Translations under genes and position numbers: made by a program
Shown: piece by piece, positions 6,019-9,205 of the stretch
Numbering within the stretch: position 1 is the stretch's first letter
How the letters are laid out: the number at the start of each line of letters is the position of its first letter
Assembly: GCA_900321905.1 (NCBI GenBank)
Contig: ONXZ01000053.1
Span: 1 to 9,205 of the forward strand
Origin: an uncultured Eubacteriales bacterium
GTDB lineage: Bacteria; Bacillota; Clostridia; Oscillospirales; Acutalibacteraceae
DNA length: 9,205 nucleotides
Direction: 5' to 3'
The notes under the pieces: model-generated
What the model was told of the DNA's origin: nothing
Databases searched by the model: none
What the model saw: only the letters and a program-made list of their open reading frames with translations

Positions 6019-7059
6019 ATGGACAATATGCCAAAAGAACAGTTCAAACGCAAACTCCCTGTGCCGAAAGAGGTCAAGGAGCAGTATCCGCTGTCGGAAA
6101 AAGCAGTTGCGGCTAAGGAACAGCGCGATGAGGAAATCGCCCGTATTTTCAGGGGTGAGAGCGATAAGTTTGTACTTGTAATCGGCCCTTGCTCTGCTGA
6201 CAGAGCCGACAGCGTGCTTGACTACATCAACCGTCTTGCGGAGGTTGAAAAGGAAGTCCGCGACAAACTTATGATTATTCCGCGTATCTACACAGGTAAG
6301 CCGAGGACGACAGGCGCAGGCTACAAGGGTATGCTCCACCAACCGGACCCTGACAAAAAGCCTGATATGCTTGAAGGAATTGTCGCTATTCGTCAACTTC
6401 ACGCAGACGCCATTGAGCAGACCGGTCTCACTTGCGCTGACGAAATGCTTTATCCTGAAAATCACAGATACCTTTCAGACATTATTTCGTACGTTGCAGT
6501 CGGCGCGCGCTCGGTTGAAAATCAGGAGCATCGCCTTGTGTCGAGTTCGCTGACTATCCCCGTAGGTATGAAAAATCCGACCAGCGGCGACTTTTCAATT
6601 ATGCTCAACGCAATCAAAGCGGCGCAGAGCGGCCACACCTTCCTTTACAGAGGCTGGGAAGTTGAGAGCGGCGGCAACGATATGGCGCACGCTGTTTTGC
6701 GCGGAAGCGTTACAAAGCACGGTATAAACCACCAGAATTATCACTATGAGGATTTGCGTATTCTCTATGATATGTACTGCAACGGCGGTTATGAAAACCC
6801 TGCTGTTATTGTTGACACTAACCACTCAAACTCAGGCAAAAATTACCTTGAGCAGATTCGTATTGCAAACGATGTGCTTTACTCAATGAGCCACAATGAT
6901 GATATCAAAAAGATGGTCAAAGGCTTTATGATTGAGTCTTACATTGAGGACGGCTGCCAGAAGGTTGAGGACGGCGTCTACGGCAAGTCAATCACCGACC
7001 CTTGCCTCGGCTGGGACAAAACAAAAGACCTTATCTATTCAATCGCAGACCAACTTTAA
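6019..7059 (+). CDS. aroF: 3-Deoxy-7-phosphoheptulonate (DAHP) synthase, type I, AroFGH-like
   Basis: This cytoplasmic enzyme (EC 2.5.1.54) condenses phosphoenolpyruvate with erythrose-4-phosphate, the first step of the shikimate pathway. The 346-residue length matches the E. coli AroF/G/H class (about 350) and not the shorter AroA-beta type. Landmarks are VIGPCS (54-59, metal ligand Cys58), IPRIYTGKPRTTGAGYKG (87-104, substrate-binding Arg/Lys), PVGMKNPTSGD (181-191), LYRG (209-212), DTNHSNSGK (266-274, His269), FMIESYIEDG (303-312, Glu306) and TDPCLGW (326-332, Asp327). All four metal ligands are present. An N-terminal extension of about 45 residues precedes the barrel, as in feedback-inhibited enzymes; the effector cannot be read from sequence. 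The isozyme letter is nominal. Its stop is 3 bases before the next start, so the two genes are co-transcribed. Confidence 0.95.
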   Translation: MDNMPKEQFKRKLPVPKEVKEQYPLSEKAVAAKEQRDEEIARIFRGESDKFVLVIGPCSADRADSVLDYINRLAEVEKEVRDKLMIIPRIYTGKPRTTGAGYKGMLHQPDPDKKPDMLEGIVAIRQLHADAIEQTGLTCADEMLYPENHRYLSDIISYVAVGARSVENQEHRLVSSSLTIPVGMKNPTSGDFSIMLNAIKAAQSGHTFLYRGWEVESGGNDMAHAVLRGSVTKHGINHQNYHYEDLRILYDMYCNGGYENPAVIVDTNHSNSGKNYLEQIRIANDVLYSMSHNDDIKKMVKGFMIESYIEDGCQKVEDGVYGKSITDPCLGWDKTKDLIYSIADQL

Positions 7060-7062
7060 TCT

Positions 7063-7692
7063 ATGACATACGGTAATACAAGAGAATTTAAGGGCAGAAG
7101 TCTTGTGGGTTTTCCGCAGGACTTCTGCGTTGTTGATATTGAAACAACGGGACTTGCACCCGGTTATGACGGAATTATTGAAATCGGTGCGATTATGTAC
7201 GAAAACGGTGAGGCGGTTGACAGTTTTGCGTCGCTCTTGCAGCCTGCGGTTAACGAACTCGGCGACTATGTTTCGCCGTTTATCACAAATCTCACGGGCA
7301 TTACAAACGAAATGCTCGACGCCGCACCGCCTACACCGCAGGTGCTTGAGGAATTTTTTGACTTCCTCGGTGACAGCGTCATAATGGGTTACAACGTGAA
7401 CTTTGACGTTAACTTCCTGTATGACAGCATTTACAACCACCTCGGCGAGTATATGACTAACGATTTTATCGACATTCTGCGTATGGCAAAGAAACTGTAC
7501 CCTGATATGCCGCACCACCGTCTCGGCGACATGACGGCAAAATTCGGCATAATTAATAAAAGCGCCCACCGGGCGCTGTCAGATGTCGAGGCTACATACT
7601 CCTGCTATATGGAATTCAAAACAGAAGCCGAGATACAGCACGGCGATCTTAACGCATTTATCAAACTTTTTCCTGCAAAGTGCAGGATGTAA
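7063..7692 (+). CDS. DEDDh-family 3'-5' exonuclease (DnaQ/PolC epsilon-like)
   Basis: The 209-residue single-domain exonuclease has all DEDDh motifs. ExoI is VVDIETTG (Asp25, Glu27), ExoII is GYNVNFDVNFL (Asp115, with Tyr110-Asn111 where HN is more usual), and ExoIII is HRALSDVEAT (His169, Asp174). The family removes 3' nucleotides from DNA or RNA with two metal ions. This could be a stand-alone proofreading subunit, an RNase T-like or a repair exonuclease; the sequence does not decide. No polymerase or helicase domain is attached. ATG lies 3 bases after the TAA of the DAHP synthase and no clear ribosome binding site is visible, so translation probably depends on coupling. It ends with TAA next to a long repeat region, with no classical terminator seen. 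Confidence 0.92.
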   Translation: MTYGNTREFKGRSLVGFPQDFCVVDIETTGLAPGYDGIIEIGAIMYENGEAVDSFASLLQPAVNELGDYVSPFITNLTGITNEMLDAAPPTPQVLEEFFDFLGDSVIMGYNVNFDVNFLYDSIYNHLGEYMTNDFIDILRMAKKLYPDMPHHRLGDMTAKFGIINKSAHRALSDVEATYSCYMEFKTEAEIQHGDLNAFIKLFPAKCRM

Positions 7693-7700
7693 AAGTGATT

Positions 7701-7828
7701 TGTAGGGAGCGATGAGATTCCCCTGTGAGGTACTCCCCGATTAACGGGGAGATGTCACGAAGTGACAGAGGGGAGCGTCTGCGCTAGCAAAAATGTCACC
7801 GCAGGTGACTCCAAGGGCACATCGCTCC
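7701..7828 (+). repeat. TGTAGGGAGCG palindromic repeat, copy 3, with a folded insert of about 105 bases
   Basis: GGAGCGATG (7706-7714) pairs with CATCGCTCC (7820-7828), enclosing about 105 bases that fold into several short perfect hairpins. TCCCCT (7719-7724) pairs with AGGGGA (7769-7774) and encloses CTCCCCG/CGGGGAG (7733-7739, 7745-7751) and TGTCAC-GAA-GTGACA (7753-7767). Outside that arm lie AGCG/CGCT (7774-7777, 7782-7785) and GTCACC-GCA-GGTGAC (7795-7809). The layout resembles a multi-arm structured RNA or a palindromic MITE/REP-like element. No frame codes for protein. It follows the exonuclease gene directly and may serve as its transcript end. Confidence 0.78.
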
Positions 7829-7846
7829 GATTATATTGCGGGTACA

Positions 7847-7990
7847 GGCTCAAGGAATTCGCTTCGCTCATAAGGAACGTGCTTCGCACGTAAGACTCAA
7901 GGTGTCGGGTGTTGCGCACAGCATTTTATAATCGAGTGTGAGCGGAGCTCACCTACCCCCTTGAGTCTTGAGTCTATTCCCTTGAGTCTT
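7847..7990. repeat. Mosaic of short direct and inverted repeats (TTGAGTC family)
   Basis: Two adjacent 20-base units (7852-7871 and 7872-7891) share 15 of 20 bases; both begin AAGGAA and contain GCTTCGC. The second forms a perfect hairpin ACGTGC-TTC-GCACGT (7877-7891). AAGACTCAAGG (7892-7902) is the inverse of CCTTGAGTCTT at 7959-7969 and again at 7980-7990, with TTGAGTCT also at 7968-7975. Between them is GTGAGC-GGA-GCTCAC (7938-7952). This is a noncoding repeat island of unknown mobility or function. Confidence 0.7.
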
Positions 7991-7992
7991 GC

Positions 7993-8081
7993 GGTAGCGA
8001 GGGTAGCGATTAAATATGGTATTTTTTTATATTATGTTTTTCTATAGAAAATTACTGTTTTTGTCCGCTACCTCTGCTACC
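7993..8081. repeat. Imperfect inverted repeat GGTAGC...GCTACC flanking an AT-rich core
   Basis: GGTAGCGAGGGTAGCG (7993-8008) matches the reverse complement of CGCTACCTCTGCTACC (8066-8081) at 13 of 16 bases. The core of about 57 bases is AT-rich and holds the 14-bp palindrome TTTTCTATAGAAAA (8038-8051). To its right, 8082-8112 carries repeated CTGTAGC/CTGCAGC words. The arrangement resembles a small degenerate mobile-element end pair, but no target duplication is evident. Confidence 0.5.
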
Positions 8082-8117
8082 TTAAGCCTGTAGCTTGCAG
8101 CCTGCAGCCCGAAGCAC

Positions 8118-8149
8118 AAAAAAAGCAACCGCCGAAGCGATTGCTTTTT
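8118..8149 (-). terminator. gapA intrinsic terminator with UUCG tetraloop
   Basis: On the minus strand a 13-bp stem (8137-8149 with 8120-8132, one G-U) closes on a UUCG loop (8133-8136) and ends in a T run. The C(UUCG)G loop is an exceptionally stable RNA tetraloop. It lies 18 bases after the gapA stop. Confidence 0.92.
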
Positions 8150-8167
8150 GTTTTGTTTAATAATGGT

Positions 8168-9196
8168 TTAGCCAAGTTCTGCGAAGTACTTGATTGTTCT
8201 AACCATCTGTGATGTGTAGCTGTTCTCGTTATCATACCAAGAAACAACCTGAACTTCGTACTTGCCGTCGCCGATAGGAAGAACCATTGTCTGAGTAGCG
8301 TCAAAGAGTGAGCCGTATCTCATACCAACGATATCCATTGAAACGATTGGGTCAGTGTTGTAACCGAAGCTCTCGTTTGAAGCAGCCTTCATAGCGTCGT
8401 TGATAGCGTCAACAGTAACATTGTCGCCCTTAACAACTGCTGTGAGGATTGTTGTTGAACCTGTTGGAGTAGGAACTCTCTGTGCAGCACCGATGAGTTT
8501 GCCGTTGAGTTCAGGAATAACAAGACCGATTGCCTTTGCAGCACCTGTTGAGTTAGGTACGATGTTAGCAGCGCCGGCTCTTGCTCTTCTGAGGTCGCCC
8601 TTTCTGTGAGGACCGTCAAGAATCATCTGGTCGCCTGTGTAAGCGTGGATTGTGCACATAATACCGCTCTGAATCTCAGCGAAGTCGTTGAGAGCCTTTG
8701 CCATAGGAGCAAGGCAGTTTGTTGTGCATGATGCAGCAGAGATGATTTTGTCATCTGCTGTAAGTTCTGTGTGGTTTACGTTGTAAACGATAGTAGGAAG
8801 GTCGTTGCCTGCAGGAGCAGAGATAACAACTTTCTTTGCACCGGCATCAATGTGAGCCTGTGCCTTATCTTTTGAGCAGTAGAAACCTGTGCACTCAAGT
8901 ACAACGTCTACGTCAAGTTCGCCCCAAGGAAGTTCAGCAGCGTTTGGCTTAGCGTAAATTGTGATTTCTTTACCGTCAACGACGATTGAGTTCTCAGTAG
9001 CCTCAACAGTGTGCTTACCTTCACCGATAACACCTGCATAACCTCTCTGAGCAGTATCATACTTGAGAAGGTGAGCGAGCATCTTAGGATCTGTAAGGTC
9101 GTTGATAGCAACTACTTCATAACCCTCTGCGTCGAACATCTGACGGAATGCGAGACGACCGATACGGCCGAAACCATTAATAGCAACTTTTACCAT
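8168..9196 (-). CDS. gapA: Glyceraldehyde-3-phosphate dehydrogenase, type I
   Basis: This cytoplasmic tetrameric enzyme (EC 1.2.1.12) converts glyceraldehyde-3-phosphate, NAD+ and phosphate to 1,3-bisphosphoglycerate in glycolysis. The 342 residues are close to the usual 330-340. Visible features are the NAD loop INGFGRIGR (6-14), Asp33 (AINDL), which favours NAD+ over NADP+, the catalytic motif [12 protein letters not shown] (153-164, Cys157), His184 (TIHAYTGDQ), phosphate-site [18 protein letters not shown] (197-214), STGAAKAIG (216-224) and [15 protein letters not shown] near the C-terminus. [10 protein letters not shown] is the expected N-terminus. Only 9 bases upstream remain in the window, so the ribosome binding site and promoter cannot be judged. 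It ends TAA and has a strong terminator. Codon use is biased as expected for a highly expressed gene. Confidence 0.98.
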   Translation of the reverse strand: MVKVAINGFGRIGRLAFRQMFDAEGYEVVAINDLTDPKMLAHLLKYDTAQRGYAGVIGEGKHTVEATENSIVVDGKEITIYAKPNAAELPWGELDVDVVLECTGFYCSKDKAQAHIDAGAKKVVISAPAGNDLPTIVYNVNHTELTADDKIISAASCTTNCLAPMAKALNDFAEIQSGIMCTIHAYTGDQMILDGPHRKGDLRRARAGAANIVPNSTGAAKAIGLVIPELNGKLIGAAQRVPTPTGSTTILTAVVKGDNVTVDAINDAMKAASNESFGYNTDPIVSMDIVGMRYGSLFDATQTMVLPIGDGKYEVQVVSWYDNENSYTSQMVRTIKYFAELG

Positions 9197-9205
9197 TGGA
9201 TTGTA

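Noticed and set aside
5953..6465. 170-codon minus-strand open frame
   Set aside because: Antisense to the start of the DAHP synthase and its promoter. The composition (His/Cys/Leu/Val-rich) is typical of a shadow of a real gene.
7039..7569. 176-codon minus-strand open frame
   Set aside because: Antisense to the exonuclease gene, with no ribosome binding site and no domain; the sense strand carries all DEDDh motifs.
7561..7577. Hairpin AGCGCCC-ACC-GGGCGCT as a terminator or regulatory element
   Set aside because: It lies inside the exonuclease coding sequence over the conserved ExoIII motif region and has no T run. The codons explain it.
7852..7990. CRISPR array
   Set aside because: The repeats are short, irregularly spaced, in both orientations, and partly adjacent without spacers; there are no cas genes.

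Overview
The window looks like a chromosomal segment of a low-to-mid GC Gram-positive gut clostridium, probably Oscillospiraceae/Ruminococcaceae. This is inferred from strong sigma-A promoters, AAGGAGG-type ribosome binding sites, a one-step meso-diaminopimelate dehydrogenase, a secreted DUF348-G5-3D cell-wall protein, a secreted Fn3 protein of clostridial type, and dispersed TGTAGGGAGCG palindromes. No species can be named from the sequence alone.

Layout. The left edge is the 3' part of secA (+). It converges on a minus-strand cluster: a secreted Fn3-type protein interrupted by one in-frame TAG, then ddh (lysine and peptidoglycan precursor metabolism), then a small predicted four-helix ferritin-like protein, then tRNA-Arg(CCU). 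A divergent AT-rich region of about 350 bases without genes separates the tRNA promoter from a plus-strand block. That block holds the G5/3D cell-wall protein with a near-perfect promoter and a 5'UTR hairpin, then a two-gene unit of type I DAHP synthase (first step of aromatic amino acid synthesis) and a DEDDh 3'-5' exonuclease. About 475 bases of noncoding, highly palindromic repeat sequence follow, then gapA (glyceraldehyde-3-phosphate dehydrogenase) on the minus strand at the right edge.

Working together. Most genes are housekeeping: protein export, DAP/lysine and shikimate synthesis, glycolysis. Two are exported surface proteins. Nearly every transcription unit has its own recognisable promoter or intrinsic terminator, so this is a mosaic of short units and not one large operon. 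I see no defence system, phage, transposase or CRISPR array.

The features most worth a second look are: (1) a long open frame broken by a single amber codon, while the seven other genes whose stops are visible all end in TAA; (2) three copies of a palindromic repeat whose stems change by compensation, one of them with a roughly 105-base folded insert; (3) a GCACAAA motif occurring three times around the G5/3D promoter; and (4) a 3D domain in which one of the three name-giving aspartates appears replaced by Asn, together with seven cysteines.
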